A stretch of DNA of 64,000 nucleotides from Glandiceps talaboti. Its lineage: Eukaryota; Hemichordata; Enteropneusta; Spengelidae. Below the pieces are notes generated by a model that did not search any database, was not told the DNA's origin, and saw nothing but the letters and a program-made list of their open reading frames with translations. The position numbers and the translations under genes are program-made. Each line of letters starts with the position of its first letter. Position 1 is the stretch's first letter. Positions 34,683 to 57,486 of the stretch are shown one piece after another. The stretch spans positions 13,373,546-13,437,545 of the forward strand of contig NC_135557.1 in assembly GCF_964340395.1 (NCBI RefSeq). The letters are read 5' to 3'.

Positions 34683-35768
34683 GACAATCAGAGTACAATT
34701 ATGTGGTACATATAGACATAGGTTTTATTTGCATTTCACAGCCACCAAAGGTAGATGCATCAGAAAAAAAGTGGTATTAACAAAAAACAAATGAAAAAAT
34801 AAATACAATGTGAAAGACTGAAAAATACAATCGTTCTGAGAGAAAATCACTGATAATCTATATATACAATCAAATGATAATGGAAACAATCACGTCAAAC
34901 ATACCTTATCTTTAAGCCTGATTGCTTTATGGTAGATATATCAGTACATACAAAACAGCCCTTTTATTGATGTGATGCTCCGAGGACTGTGATGCGCCTT
35001 GGCGTTGTCATATACTAAACATAACAGACACAAACTATGCTTGTGTTGGAATAATTCTATTTTATTGCCTCTTAGATAAGATTACACATTATCATAACTA
35101 CTCCTCTCCAACAACATACAATATACTCTTTTTGTCAGTCAAAATTAAAATTTCAAAACCTTCCCACCCCTATGCCTTACATAATGGTATAACCCACAGA
35201 TAGACATCTCACTCTGGGTTAGACCACAATGTCCAACAATGAAGGGGTGGGTGACAGGTACAACAAATGCTGTTTAAATCTATAAAAGCACTCAAATGTC
35301 TTGTTATTTAAAATTCACACGAAAAAAATATTACAACCTAAATATATTTGTATATTTTTGTTTTAATTTGAAGGCAAGAAAGGATTTCCGCATTGGGATC
35401 CAAAAATAATCTTGGATAGATTTGTCACACACACATGCATGCACATTGAAAAAAAGTTCAGGGTTAAATCTAAAATATTAGAATTAAATTTGTACTTTAA
35501 TGTGGAAACATACTTGAAAAAAAAAATGACGTGCTTTATAAAACATATCTTCTTGAACTATAAAAAGGAGGCAAGACATTTTTTGCTAATTTTTCACTTT
35601 TTGGATTATTTTTTTCATTTGTGGCATTGCCTTGCTTCTTGTCACAGCTAAATTATATTGTACTGACATCAACTTATTGGATGGACATGTTATGTTATTA
35701 GTTTTAAAAAATGGCGCTAATGGCGTCGTAGCACAACTGCTTGGGTTTGTTTTAGATGTTTTGCATAT
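34683..35768. other. Intergenic; no gene recognised
   Basis: AT-rich; random short frames only. Confidence 0.45.
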
Positions 35769-35975
35769 TGTAAACCTGGAAATTTTCACTAAAGATTTAT
35801 TTTTTGCTTATTTCGCTGGAAAACAAAAATGCAAAAATAAGTAGTGACTAAAATGCCTTCTTGTACATGAACACAATGTACCAGTCTGGTAATTAGTAAA
35901 AATTAGTCTTTTAGAATGAGCTGAAAACTGTAAAATAGCAAAATTTTCTCGTAGCGAAAATATCTAGGTTTACAG
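35769..35975. mobile_element. MITE with TGTAAACCTGGAAATTTTC termini (copy A)
   Basis: The left end TGTAAACCTGGAAATTTTC mirrors the right end GCGAAAATATCTAGGTTTACA. The interior AGTAGTGACTAAAATG...CTTCTTGTACATGAACACAA recurs at 45346-45648 and, inverted, at 57076-57240. Confidence 0.7.
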
Positions 35976-36095
35976 TATTGTTCTGAGCTGAAGACTTTGA
36001 CTTTACCAATTCAACTATTCATTGACTAACCTCCATACTTATTATACCAAGCAAGTTTTACAACAATCAAATCAGTGGTTTTTGACTTTATGTTG

Positions 36096-36096
<1 letters not shown>

Positions 36097-36145
<49 letters not shown>

Positions 36146-36174
36146 CACGCACATAAAGCCACACACATGCACAC

Positions 36175-36207
<33 letters not shown>

Positions 36208-36345
36208 ATACATGCACACACACACACACCCATACACACATGCACACACACACTTATGCACACACACACATCCACATACACCACCTCCACACACATCCAC
36301 GCACACACACATACACATGAACACACACACGCACACACATACCCC
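36097..36345. repeat. (CA)n microsatellite, interrupted
   Basis: Pure CA at 36097-36141, then CA with ATGCA, CCA and TA interruptions to 36345. Confidence 0.95.
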
Positions 36346-37304
36346 ATGCAGAAATGCACATTAATACAGACAGTTGCTTCTCCATGCTTATACACTAAAA
36401 ATATAAACCTCAGTTGAGTTGTCGTAAAAATTACATACACAAGTTGTCATGACAACACACTGCAAAATTCTCTGTTGTCGTCCTCCATCTCATCAGAAAT
36501 CCTTAAAACATTAATTACCATGAACAAAGTACCAGTAGGTAGTATTGGCAATGACATAATATATTTTTTTACAACCAGAGAAGGATACTATATTTAATTT
36601 TTTTATATAGAATGTACCTCGGACAACAATTTCACTGAACAAAAGCTTGTTCCCAATCCTTTTAAAATAGTAAAGAGAAATTTGGAGGTTCATTACTTTT
36701 GCTCCGAGGAAATCGACATTCTTTTATTGTAACATAGAAATACAGTCTTTTGGCAGCGATTTTGGATACAAAAAAAGGGTTATTTAACTATCCTTTTTAT
36801 CTATATTTTGAAAATTTACATTGTGCCCCTTGACTTTTTTTTTCTAATTTTTAACTAAAGATGGAGTTGTAATTTCCTGACCTAAAGTTTCAACTTTTTA
36901 TCATTATTGTGGCACGTTCTTTGAAGGGTGATACATCTACAGGATACGCTGAGAATTAAAAGATACAGATATTTGTCCAAAAAAATATCTCTCATGTGAA
37001 AGTTTGAAAATTAGTTGTACCATCAGTTAGTCTTGCTACATGTACATGTAAGACAAAAGAAATGCTAACAGGAATATAGGATGCACTACTTAGTAGGTAC
37101 TGACGTTTACAGCCAGTTGTAACTGATAACACTAGCGTCCATAAACTAGTCTAAATGTCATCTGTGACTTCAAATCTCAAGGTCTCTCTTCACCCCGTCT
37201 AGATCAATGAGAAATCATGAACCGAAAGTTGTTCATGCAAATGAGTAAACTCAACTGTTAGAATGTTGTAAACAGTGTATAAGTAACATCCTGATCTGAC
37301 AAAG
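36346..37304. other. Intergenic; no gene recognised
   Basis: AT-rich unique sequence. Confidence 0.45.
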
Positions 37305-38038
37305 ATACCATATTTGGACATTATGTAAATGCCTTCAAATTAATACTAGCTTGTAATTGGGCAGAATTCTATGATTACCATATCTGGACATTATGTAAAT
37401 GCCTTCAAATTAATACTAGCTTGTAATTGGGCAAAATTCTGCGATTACCATATCTGGACATTGTGTAACTGCCTCCAAATTAATACTAGCTTGTAATTTG
37501 GCAGAATTCTGTGATTACCTTATTTGGACATTATGTAAATGCCTCCAAATTAATACTAGCTTGTAATTGGGCAGAATTCTGTGATTACCATATCTGGACA
37601 TTATGTAAATGCCTTCAAATTAATACTAGCTTGTAATTGGGCAGAATTCTGTGATTACCATATCTGGACATTATGTAAATGCCTTCAAATTAATACTAGC
37701 TTGTAATTGGGCAGAATTCTATGACTACCATATCTGGACATTATGTAACTGCCTCCAAATTAATACTAGCTTGTAATTAGGCAGAATTCTGTGATTACCT
37801 TATTTGGACATTATGTAAATGCCTCCAAATTAATACTAGCTTGTAATTGGGCAGAATTCTGTGATTACCATATCTGGACATTATGTAACTGCCTCCAAAT
37901 TAATACTAGCTTGTAATTAGGCAGAATTCTGTGATTACCTTATTTGGACATTATGTAAATGCCTCCAAATTAATACTAGCTTGTAATTGGGCAGAATTCT
38001 GTGATTACCATATCTGGACATTATGTAACTGCCTCCAA
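37305..38038. repeat. Minisatellite, 70-bp unit, ~10.5 copies, with a 140-bp higher-order pattern
   Basis: Unit ACCATATCTGGACATTATGT then AAATGCCTTCAAATTAATAC then TAGCTTGTAATTGGGCAGAA. CTTATTTGG-type units starting near 37515, 37795 and 37935 alternate with CATATCTGG/AACTGCC-type units, giving dimers in the 3' half. Confidence 0.95.
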
Positions 38039-38829
38039 GTATACACTAACTTATCATTGAGCTAGACGTGAGAAGAGATTTGAAGCCACAGATAGGCTCT
38101 AGACTAACAAAAAAAATAAAGGCTATGGAGAACCCTGTAATACAGAAATGAACATTACTCACTCAAAATAAGACGAAGGTTCATTATTGACTAAAATATT
38201 AACACAAAAAGAATTTGAATACATGAAATTCAATCGTCAAATGAATGTACAGTTCATTTGATAACTTATACCCTTACAACAAAAATCAAACATACATATT
38301 AAAAAAAACATTTGTGTTCGCTTGACTCAAAACTCTCTAAAAAAAAAGTCTATACCCTTCCTTGCAATGTAAAATGCATAGCAACACAATGAATTCCGTG
38401 GCAACACATTTCATGACATATATATACATAACAAGTAAAATCATCTCACATATTTTGGCAGCCATATTTTGTCTTAGATTTCAGAACGGGGGTCAAAGTT
38501 CAACATATTATATTTGAATAAATTAACATGAGACAGTGAATAACAGTAACTTTGGAACAGTTTATATAAAAAGCGATTGTGAAGTTTTGATCTGTCTACT
38601 AAAAACTTTGACCACACTACGTCTTTTTTGCATGAACAAAGTCTGTTGTTCATATTCTTTACTTGAAAAAAGCAAACTTTTTCAAACACTACAGGGTTCT
38701 GGTATGTGAAATGATAACCTGAGTGAATGATTGCAAATTAAAGTGAAAGTCAGGTGATCACAAATAACAGTAGACTGTTAAGATACGCTGTGTTGTGGTG
38801 TATTCACTGGTCTTGGTTGACTGATATAT

Positions 38830-39262
38830 GTGAGGTTGTCCCTTCAAGGTGTACCTTACACATTGGTCAACCAAGGCCAGTGAGGTTGTCCCTTCAAGGC
38901 GTACCTTACACATTGGTCAACAACGGCCAGTGAGGGTGCCCCATCATGGCGTACCTTTCACATTGGTCAACCAAGACCAGTGAGGTTACCCCGTCATGGT
39001 GTACCTTACACATTGGTCAACCAAGGCCAGTGAGGTTGCCCCGTCACGTTGTACCCTTACACATTGGTCAACCAAGGCCAGTGAGGTTGCCCCGTCACGT
39101 TGTACCTTACACTTTGGTCAACCAAGGCCAGTGAGGTTGCCCCGTCACGTTGTACCTTACACTTTGGTCAACCAAGGCCAGTGAGGTTGCCCCATCACGG
39201 CGTACCTTACACATTGGTCAACAAAGGCCAGTGAGGGCGCCTCGTCATGGCTTACCTTACAG
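38830..39262. repeat. Minisatellite, 50-bp unit, ~8.5 copies
   Basis: Unit GTGAGGTTGCCCCGTCACGT then TGTACCTTACACATTGGTCA then ACCAAGGCCA. Two adjacent units (39082-39181) are identical. Confidence 0.95.
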
Positions 39263-39474
39263 TCTAGAATAAAAGCTGTTGGGAGACTACACATACAGAA
39301 AGTAAACAACAAGATTTTCCTAACCTAAACTAAAAGTGAATTGCACACTCAAAACATTTGAAGGTTTATGAGATTTCCCAACAAACTGACGTCAGTCAAG
39401 GTTTGCGGTATATGGATTGAACTGTCGTCATATTTGTATCAAACTAACCATATCAAAGTCAGTATATTTCATTA

Positions 39475-39832
39475 TCTCGGTTACTCAGACTCTCACCACT
39501 GGGGGTGCTATTATGGCATCATCCGGACAAGAGTCTGGGGAAATGTAATCCCAAAATCTTCCACACCTGAAGTCAGATCATACATTTCTTCCAAGTCATG
39601 ACAACTGGCTTACGAATACGAGGCCCGTTCTTCATAATTAAGAGGTATAGGTCACTTGAGTCACACAAATCTGTCGTGAAGGAAGCTGGATTGTTGGACA
39701 TGAAGTATCCCCCAGAATGCACTGCTCTGGGAGAGAGATCTGGTATGGGCAATTTGGGATTACGTTTCCCCAGACGAGACTGGGTAGCCTCGTAGTACAG
39801 CCCAGTGGTGAGAGTCTAGAGTATATTGAGAC
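39475..39832. mobile_element. Foldback MITE (copy 2 of the GTCTC-GGTTACTCAG family)
   Basis: TCTCGGTTACTCAGACTCTC-ACCACTGGGGG at the left mirrors CCCAGTGGTGAGAGTCTAGA...TTGAGAC at the right. It is flanked by TA, and also by an 11-bp direct repeat TATATTTCATT (39463-39473 and 39835-39845). Confidence 0.75.
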
Positions 39833-40215
39833 TATATATTTCATTGTCTAAAATACAGTACATGTTTTGAACTGTCTTTTTTTCTTTTTCTCATACACTT
39901 CTGCTCTGATATTAATTCAAAATTTGCATTAAATGTTTCAAAAGTTTGAATACTGCATATCTGTAACAGCTATGACAAACACACGCTAACTGGAGGAAAG
40001 GATAACAAGTGAACAAACCCATCATACCAAAAGGATTTTATCTATTACTCTGTATACAATTAATATTTATGAGTGATTCACCACACCTTGTTGAGACACA
40101 ATTATCATTTTATTTTGTTCTGCTGTAGAAACTAAATAATACACAATTGTAACTAGTATGTGTCAGATGATTGTATTGAAGGAGTAGATAAAAGTATGAG
40201 ACAAAAATAGTTGTA

Positions 40216-40450
40216 TAAAATGATGTTGTGTTTGTTTATGTGTGTGTAAGTGTGTATGCATGTATGTGTATGTATGGGTGTGTGTATGCATGTATGTGTA
40301 TGTATGGCTGTGTGTGTATGCGTATATGTAAACAGTATGTATGTATGTATGTATGTATGTATGTATCATTGTGTGTGTGAGTGTGTGCATGCATGCATGT
40401 ATGTATGTATGTATGTATGTATGTATGTATGTATGTATGTATGTATGTAT
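40216..40450. repeat. (GTAT)n / (GT)n microsatellite complex
   Basis: Long runs of GTAT at 40336-40366 and 40400-40450 with GT-rich parts between; a two-copy GTGTGTATGCATGTATGTGT block lies at 40252-40310. Confidence 0.95.
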
Positions 40451-42225
40451 AACCGTGTGTGGTAACCATAGAAACTATTCACAATTGTCCTATTCATTGA
40501 GTTGTTAGGTGTACAGTTTACTATTTTAACACTATTTACATTGCAATGTACAACATAGCATAACATACAACACTGTGTATATCGCAATCATTGCTGATTT
40601 TCTGATTTTAAACCGATCTCTTACAAAATAGCGCCACCAACAGAGTTGAGTCAATTTCTGACTTAAATTGAATTTTCATGTTTTTGTACACAGACGACTA
40701 CAAAATTTTGTTGTAGTTCTTGAGTAGACGTGTCACATGTCTGTCCATCACACCTACCAAGAGAAGTATGCCACTATAGTATACAATATTATACTTATAC
40801 CATTCGCAAGCCAAGTTGTAAGTGTTTGAACAGAAAATATAGAATTCATACCCTGGTTGTTATCAATCAATCAATCAATCATATTTCTATATAATAGTGC
40901 TGATTTCCAGAGCAATGTTCTGTTCAGTAGTGCTGAACGGCTAAAGCACACCGTAGGCTTTGGTGAACAAATGCTTGTTTGTGTAATTGGTTTCGTATCG
41001 CTTTAAATATCAGCCTAAATATTCAAAATTGACAACATTTCCCACATTTCTGTCTTGAATCATGCTAGTGCAGGTATAATTATATTATTCTTAGTCTGTT
41101 TTCGGTCCTAGTGGTTCTCAGTTACCACAGATACCACGGTTATGTTGAGAAAGTGAAAATGTCAATTGCGATTTGAATTGATTTCAGTAAGCCACACACT
41201 CAAAAGTCGTCATCAAACACTTGTATATTAAATTTACATAATCAGATGAAAATAATCACATGCATATTTCATGTGTCATGTGTTTATTTCCTGTGTTTAT
41301 CTCTGCTGTGCATGTTCATTTACCTAATGACTTTATTTGAATAGCGTTGTCATGTTGGAATCAGGTTATTGGGCATACATTTTCAAAGCACAATTATTAA
41401 CATATTCACGTTCTCAACATAATTGTGGTCCAAGATAAAACTGAGTAACACTCAATGCTGTAAAGAGGCTAATATGTATCTTCATTCAGCTACACAATAG
41501 TTGTCACAAAAGGGCTTAGTCACCACTAATGACCTTAGATTGTAAAATACAGTACATCATGTCACACTGCCCTCACTGTCCTGCACCTGACCGATGTGTG
41601 AGGGCGCCCTGACATGGCAGCCCTTAAAGACTAAATCCCCTTTTATTTTCCTCCATGGTGAAACATGTCTTTACATCATATCGCCAATTATAAAGAATAC
41701 TAAACTAAGCTGATATTCAAATTATCTAAATTTACATAATATGTAATATGTACTTTAACCAATCAGCATCATTGTAGCTTTTCCCTATGAATACATAATG
41801 AGTACCGTGTGTAATACATTCTGATTACACGCTTGATTGGCAGGCAAATACAAAGATAGCTGTCACTTGCAGACAGGCAAAACACTGAAAATATTTCAAA
41901 AATCACTGTTGCCCTAACTTTTGCCATAGTAACTTAAAACTAATACTTAATATTTAAAAACATACATATTCAAATCTGAACTATAGATACTAATATTTCA
42001 CAAACATATAATAAATTCATACACTATTTTATAGACTGAACATTAAATTCATTTAAAATAAAAAATTTATACAGCTTTGGCATCAGTAACGGAAAAAAAT
42101 ATTATTTTAAAAAATAAGGATTTCCTAAAAGCAAGAATTATTCATTGCAAGAATACTGGATGAAATTTAAAACAAAATGTATGTAAATATAACAACTACA
42201 GCCTCCTGATCACAATAATGTATAT
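40451..42225. other. Intergenic; fragments of dispersed repeats only
   Basis: 40795-40860 is a fragment of the CCTTAGGTCACT family (CGCAAGCCAAGTTG, ATACCCTGGTTGTT). 40860-40880 is (AATC)n. No gene recognised. Confidence 0.45.
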
Positions 42226-42230
42226 AGAGG

Positions 42231-43146
42231 GATGAAATCACAGTATATAGATGACATCACAGTATATAGATGACATCACAGTATATATAGATGACATCAC
42301 AGTATGTAGATGACATCACAGTATATAGATGATATCACAGACTGACAGTATATAGATGACATCACAGTATGTAGATGACATCACAGTATATAGATGACAT
42401 CACAGTATATAGATGACATCACATTATATAGATGACATCACAGTATGTAGATGACATCACAGTATATATAGATGACATCACAGTATGTAGATGACATCAC
42501 AGTATATAGATGATATCACAGTATATAGATGACATCACAGACTGTGACAGTATATAGATGACATCACAGTATATAGATGACATCACAGTTTATAGATGAC
42601 ATCACAGTATATAAAGATGACATCACAGTATATAGATGACATCACAGTATGTAGATGACATCACAGACTGACAGTATATAGATGACATCACAGTATGTAG
42701 ATGACATCACAGTATGGAGGTGACATCACAATATATAGATGACATCACAGTATATAGTTGACATCACAATATGTAGATGACATCACAGTTTGTAGATGAC
42801 ATCACAGTACTAGAATGACATCACAGTATGTGGATGACATCACAGTATACAATCTATAAATATCATCACGATACATACATGTAGATGACACCACACTACA
42901 TAAATGACATCACCATCACAGTACATAGATGACATCACAAAATATGGATGACATCATACATAGATGACATCACAGTGCATAGATGACATCACACTACATA
43001 GATATTATGTAGATGACATCACAGTATACAAAATATACATGTCATCACATTGTGTAAATAACATCACAGAATATAGATGACATCACAGAATATTGATGAC
43101 ATCACAGAGTATAGATGACATCACAGAGTATAGATGACATCATAAT
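42231..43146. repeat. Minisatellite, ~19-bp unit TAGATGACATCACAGTATA, about 45 copies
   Basis: The 5' two-thirds is regular; from about 42700 units become variable (GGAGG, ATAAATA, spacers). Nearly every unit preserves TGACATCAC. Confidence 0.95.
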
Positions 43147-43254
43147 ATTCAAATGATGTCATGATTCAGACTAGAACATTTATGCTGAATTGCTTTTAGT
43201 CATTTGTAAAGTATTCACATCTCAAAATCAAATATATGCTGACATATATCACAA

Positions 43255-43625
43255 TACCATAGTGATTAGCACTATGATTAGCACTATGATTGGCTGTTCA
43301 TATGTCAATCAACTATCTCTTCACTGTGATAGGCTAGAATTATTTCAAATCATCTAGGTCTGCATTGTGATTGGCTAGAAATATTTCAAATCCTCTAATT
43401 CTGCAATGTGATTGGCTAGAAATATTCCATATCAACTACATCTTTGTCTATGATTGGCTAGAAATATTCAAACATTTACTAGGTCTGAAATGTGGTTGGC
43501 TAGGAATATTTCAAATCCACTAGATCTTCTCTGTGATTGGTTAGAAATAGTTCACATTAAATATACCTTTGCTGTGATTGGCTAGGAAAATTTCACACTG
43601 GCTGTATCTTTGCTGTGATTGGCTA
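43255..43625. repeat. Degenerate ~58-bp tandem repeat carrying a CCAAT/ATTGG motif
   Basis: Seven to eight copies of (T/C)TGTGATTGGCTAGAAATATT-TCAAATC. Each retains (A/G)TTGGCTAG, a CCAAT-type motif on the minus strand. Confidence 0.8.
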
Positions 43626-45345
43626 GTAGTTAGAGGTCAAGTACAAGTTCACATCAACAGTATACACAATTATGTATATACAACTGCAGACAACAAACCG
43701 TGGACGAACGAACGGAACCTGCTAGAAACAGGCAAAGTAAACAACTGAATTGGATTAATAACACTTAGCACAGCATGTTGGAAGTACAGAGACTTGTATT
43801 ACATTCCCTCATTTGAGAAGAGCAGTTGTATGGCCACTTTACAAATTTCCAGTTTCCCTTGCATTTCATGTACACATAAAAAGGCCACAAAACTATTCTT
43901 ATCAAACCATGGTGTGTGATTCAATTCTCTGCTGTTCCAACATGCTGAACCAAGTGTTATCAATCCAATAAATGGGTTTACTTTGTCTGTTTGTAACAGG
44001 TTTCTTTCCTCCACTGTGTGATGTCACCAGTTGTAACATAGAGCACACAAACATAAAATTTTACTTATACACTATATATCATATATAAAGTTTTAAAAGC
44101 ACCTTATTAAAGTCTTCCTTATATTTTTGATAGCCAATCAAATCCATGTCTTGAGTCTTTATGATTATTAGCTGCCAAATAGAAATAGTTACCATGGTTT
44201 CTCGGAAAACCTGAAAAAAAATATAAGAGAAAAAAAAATGAAATTTTGACGAAATAGGTGTACATATATTACCAAATTATAAATGATAACACTTAAACTA
44301 CTGTGAGGAAGAGAAAGATAAGAGAAACAAGAGCTGAAACTTGTTCGTCATTCATTGTTCAGTGTTGGTTGTTGCTATGGATACACATTGTCTCATGTAA
44401 TGTAAAAACCTTGAAATGATTGTCCAGAACTAAAAGTTTACGAAACTCTCGGCAGTTTCTTTCTCTCTTTAACATTTACCAAATAGTAGATGTCGGCTGA
44501 CTTCTTATAAAATACGGATCTTCTCATATCAACTGTTTGAATCGATGCACAATGAATCGCTGCGAAAAGATGATTTTCAACGTATGCTACAAGTACATAT
44601 TATTATATCAACAATCCTGACTCGAGCTTGGGATCAAAGGCTTACATCAGAACAGCACACCTAGTGGCCAAACTTTACAATTCTTTTATCTTTATGATAA
44701 TTAGCTGGCAAGAATACATTCATTTTTTTCTCTGTGAAATGCTGTGGATAGATTATCTTCTATATGCTACAGAACTCCGCAATTCTGACCCTTGCTTCTG
44801 GAAAATAATCCGAATGAGAACAGTACCCCCAGTGGCCAACCTACACAATTCTCTTTTCTCTTTTCATCCCTGGGGCAGTACCGGTGGTTAACTCTGGTGT
44901 AGGGGTGTGCGGCCAGTGCTGGAAACCCCAGGCCCCATTTTAGACCCACTTTGACCAAAGATCATTACATTTCAGACTATTACAGGTTTTAAAAGATGAA
45001 AGTTTAGACCTAAATTCATTTTCCTTGGTCGGCAACATTTTGTGGCAATTACTGGTAATGGCAGTTATGATTTGGTAAAGGACAATGGACCACTTTTTTA
45101 GACCAAGCAAAATCGAAAATAATGCAAAGTGGACCATGTTTTAGACTCTTCAGCTCGAAAAAAACCAGACCCCATTTTATACCAAAGGGCTAGAAAACAC
45201 ACCCAAAGCCTAGGGCGGCACAGAAGTCAGTCTCACTGTACCATTAAGTACAAGTTAGTACAACAACAGTGTGACTTTGAACTTCACTCACTACACATCA
45301 ATGTATAGGGGGGTTACAATGTGTCATTCTGAGACCGTCCTAAAG
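43626..45345. other. Region 3' of BBX; probably includes its 3' UTR
   Basis: No frame of interest. 44600-44880 contains two diverged copies of a block with CA-CCTAGTGGCCAAACTTTACAATTC and CCCCAGTGGCCAACCTACACAATTC. Confidence 0.4.
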
Positions 45346-45648
45346 TCAATACTGTGAACATGGAAATTTTAGCTAAAGACTTATTTTCGCTTATTTCACT
45401 GGAAAACATAAACGCAAAGTTACATATAAGTAGTGACCAAAATGTCTTCTTGTACAAGTTGTACATGAACACAATGTACCAGTCTGGCAATTAGTAAAAA
45501 TAAGTAGTGACTAAAATGTATTCTTGTACATGAGCACAATGTTCCAGTCTGGTAATAAGTAAAAATAAGTCTTTCAGAACAACCTGAAGACTGCAACATC
45601 ACAAAATGTGCAAATAGTGAAAATATCTAGTAGTTTTACAGTTTGCAG
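45346..45648. mobile_element. TGTAAACC-family MITE (copy B), in the BBX 3' UTR/3' flank
   Basis: Matches 35769-35975 with an internal tandem duplication (two blocks of AAGTAGTGAC(C/T)AAAATGT...TTCTTGTACA). It ends 12 bp from the BBX stop codon (45660). Confidence 0.65.
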
Positions 45649-45659
45649 TACCTTGGTTT

Positions 45660-55177
<9,518 letters not shown>

Positions 55178-55464
55178 CTGTAACCAAAATATATATATAT
55201 ATCTTTTAGAATTATTTTCACAAATAAATTTGAAAAAATTTGCACTGCATCAAAATGCATGTAAATAAATCCTAGCAGTCAATTTGGTTGTCTTTAGCTG
55301 TATTACACTAGTGCCAAGTCTAAGAAAGTGCTTTGAACTTGAAGTTATGTATGTGTATGGTCACACTCAGCCTGAGTTCTCTAGTCTTCTTCAGGAATGT
55401 GAAGTCACATTGTTTGTGCATGGCATGCATGACTTTAAAATATTGTCACAGACAGGGGTAAAAT

Positions 55465-55739
55465 CACAGGCATTTGTTTCCTGAGTTATGGCTCATAATA
55501 TTTCTATCAGAATACAATAAAATGACGATAATATCGTTAATATTGACGTATTAAACCAACACTATATGAAAGGGGTAAAATTACACTTGTTTTTGTGATC
55601 GCGCAGTTTCACTCAATGCGAAAGAAGACACATGTCTTCTTTCGTGGTGAGTGAACCTGCGATATTACGATATTATCGTCATTTTATTGTATTCTGATAG
55701 AAATATTATGAGCCATAACTCGGGAAACAAATGCCTGTG
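55465..55739. mobile_element. 275-bp foldback MITE with 73-bp arms and 8-bp target duplication (hAT-like)
   Basis: Arms 55465-55537 and 55667-55739 (CACAGGCATTTGTTTCC... ...CGATAATATCG) are reverse complements with one mismatch (T/C). Flanked by GGTAAAAT on both sides (55457-55464 and 55740-55747). The centre holds a second small palindrome GAAGACACATGTCTTC. Confidence 0.92.
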
Positions 55740-55747
55740 GGTAAAAT

Positions 55748-57075
55748 GTACCAGCACGTCTCCATCTAGAAATGGTTTTATTACTCTAAATGCATACATG
55801 TTTTGAGTCCCCTGACAAACCAGTCTAGTTCCTGTGAGTACTAAATTTTTTTAGCCAATACACAAGATGCATGTACATGTAATGTGGTAAGCTGAGAGCT
55901 TTTGATTGCAAACTGTCAGCCTTGTTCACTCTATGATAGATGGCGCTGTTTATTATGACCATCACAAAGTGATGTGATCACATCAAATGCTCCCATGCCA
56001 TGAATCATGGGGAGAAAAACTTGATTAGATTTCCGAAAACTATTTTCTAGTCTCTCACCCACAACTTGAAATCATTTTCCTTTTGGATGTTATCATTTAT
56101 TTCTTTTCTGTATGTTTATTTCTTGTGGGGAATAAATTTCAAATTTCAAAGTGCACTTTGGTTTCCTGTCTTAGAAAACATTTTTGATAGTAATTCTGTT
56201 ACCTGAAATGTAGATTGTTACCACCTAGGTTGCATAATAAAAATAAATAAACACTAGATTTCTTTGTTGACCCCATAGCTTGCCCTCCATATGTAACACA
56301 ATCATAATACCTTAGGCATGTGTGACCTTCGAGTTGGATTTTGACCTTCTAGACACATTTGTACATATAAAATGCATGGGCTAGATTAGTTTCAAGTGAA
56401 CTATTTCTACGGTCCTCACCAGAATATTTTCTTATCAATGATATTTTCTTTTGTATTGATATTATATTATGGTTCTGGTGGAAATAAATTCAGTTCAATT
56501 ATGGGTATCTAGAATTCTCTGTCCGGGACAGTCTTTAAAGGTCGACTTTGGATTAAGAAGAAAATTTAGGTGTGGAAAGAAGTTGTCTGGCCAAGCTATA
56601 GAAAAAGTTGGCCGCGAACATATTAGAATATGTGATTGTAAAATAGCACTAATGTGTGAACCTGGGACTGACACATGGGCCCTTAAGGATATGTTTAGAA
56701 ACTTCTAATGATGCACAATGGCCTTTGTTCCTACAAAATTCTCACTGTTCATTGTAAATATAGATTCAACAGCAGACAACTAACTATTTGCTTTCAATCT
56801 GCACTACTTTGTAGCTGTAACTGAGGTATTAATTTTTTTTTTGATCAAACAAGCAACAAGTATTCTTGCTCATTGATTGAAAATTGTTAAAAATACCAAA
56901 CATTAAATATTGTACACGTCAACTTGAGGTCAATATTATCTATAAGTAATAAGTCAAAATTATGATTCACTGGAGTGCTAATTTTTGGGTGTGAATGCAA
57001 AAGTTTGTATGTATTGCACGATACTATGCACACATAAACATATGTATTTTCACTTTTTACAAAATGTTGTTATTT
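55748..57075. other. BBX 5' intron; no coding exon recognised
   Basis: Includes a retroposon-like segment 56090-56160 ending GGGGAATAAATTTCAAATTT. Random frames only. Confidence 0.4.
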
Positions 57076-57240
57076 TACAGTCTTCAGCAAGTTCTCAGAG
57101 TCCAATTTTGTCTGATTAACAGACTGGTATCTGTTCATGTGCAAGAAGGTATTTTAGTCACTACTTATTTTTGTGTTTTTTTGTTTTCCAGCGAAATTAG
57201 CGAAAATAAGTCTTTAGCGAAACTTTCCAGGTTTACGGTA
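57076..57240. mobile_element. TGTAAACC-family MITE (copy C, inverted)
   Basis: Begins TTTTACAGTCTTCAGC and ends CTTTCCAGGTTTACGGTA, the reverse complement of copy A at 35769. Confidence 0.6.
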
Positions 57241-57486
57241 CATTTACCCACAGGTGATTCAATACTGTGTAGGGTGTACAATATTATGAAGTTATTATTT
57301 ATAACAAAACAGTTTTAAAAAACAGTCCAGTTGCAGCTACTGTACATGTAGTACAGTTTTATATCAAGTACAAACAGTAAAACGGTGAATAAATAACCAC
57401 TGACATATTGAGATGGTTTGGCCCTACTGGTGCAGACAAACTGGGACAGTAAGAGAAAGTGTGCTTATGGACTCAGGGAAACTTTT

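Noticed and set aside
38946-39184. Frames with repeated HIGQPRPVRLP-type peptide
   Set aside because: The 50-bp minisatellite read in several frames; no start context or neighbouring exons.
40250-40587. Cys/Met/Val-rich and His/Tyr/Thr-rich frames
   Set aside because: Translations of GTAT/CATA microsatellite.
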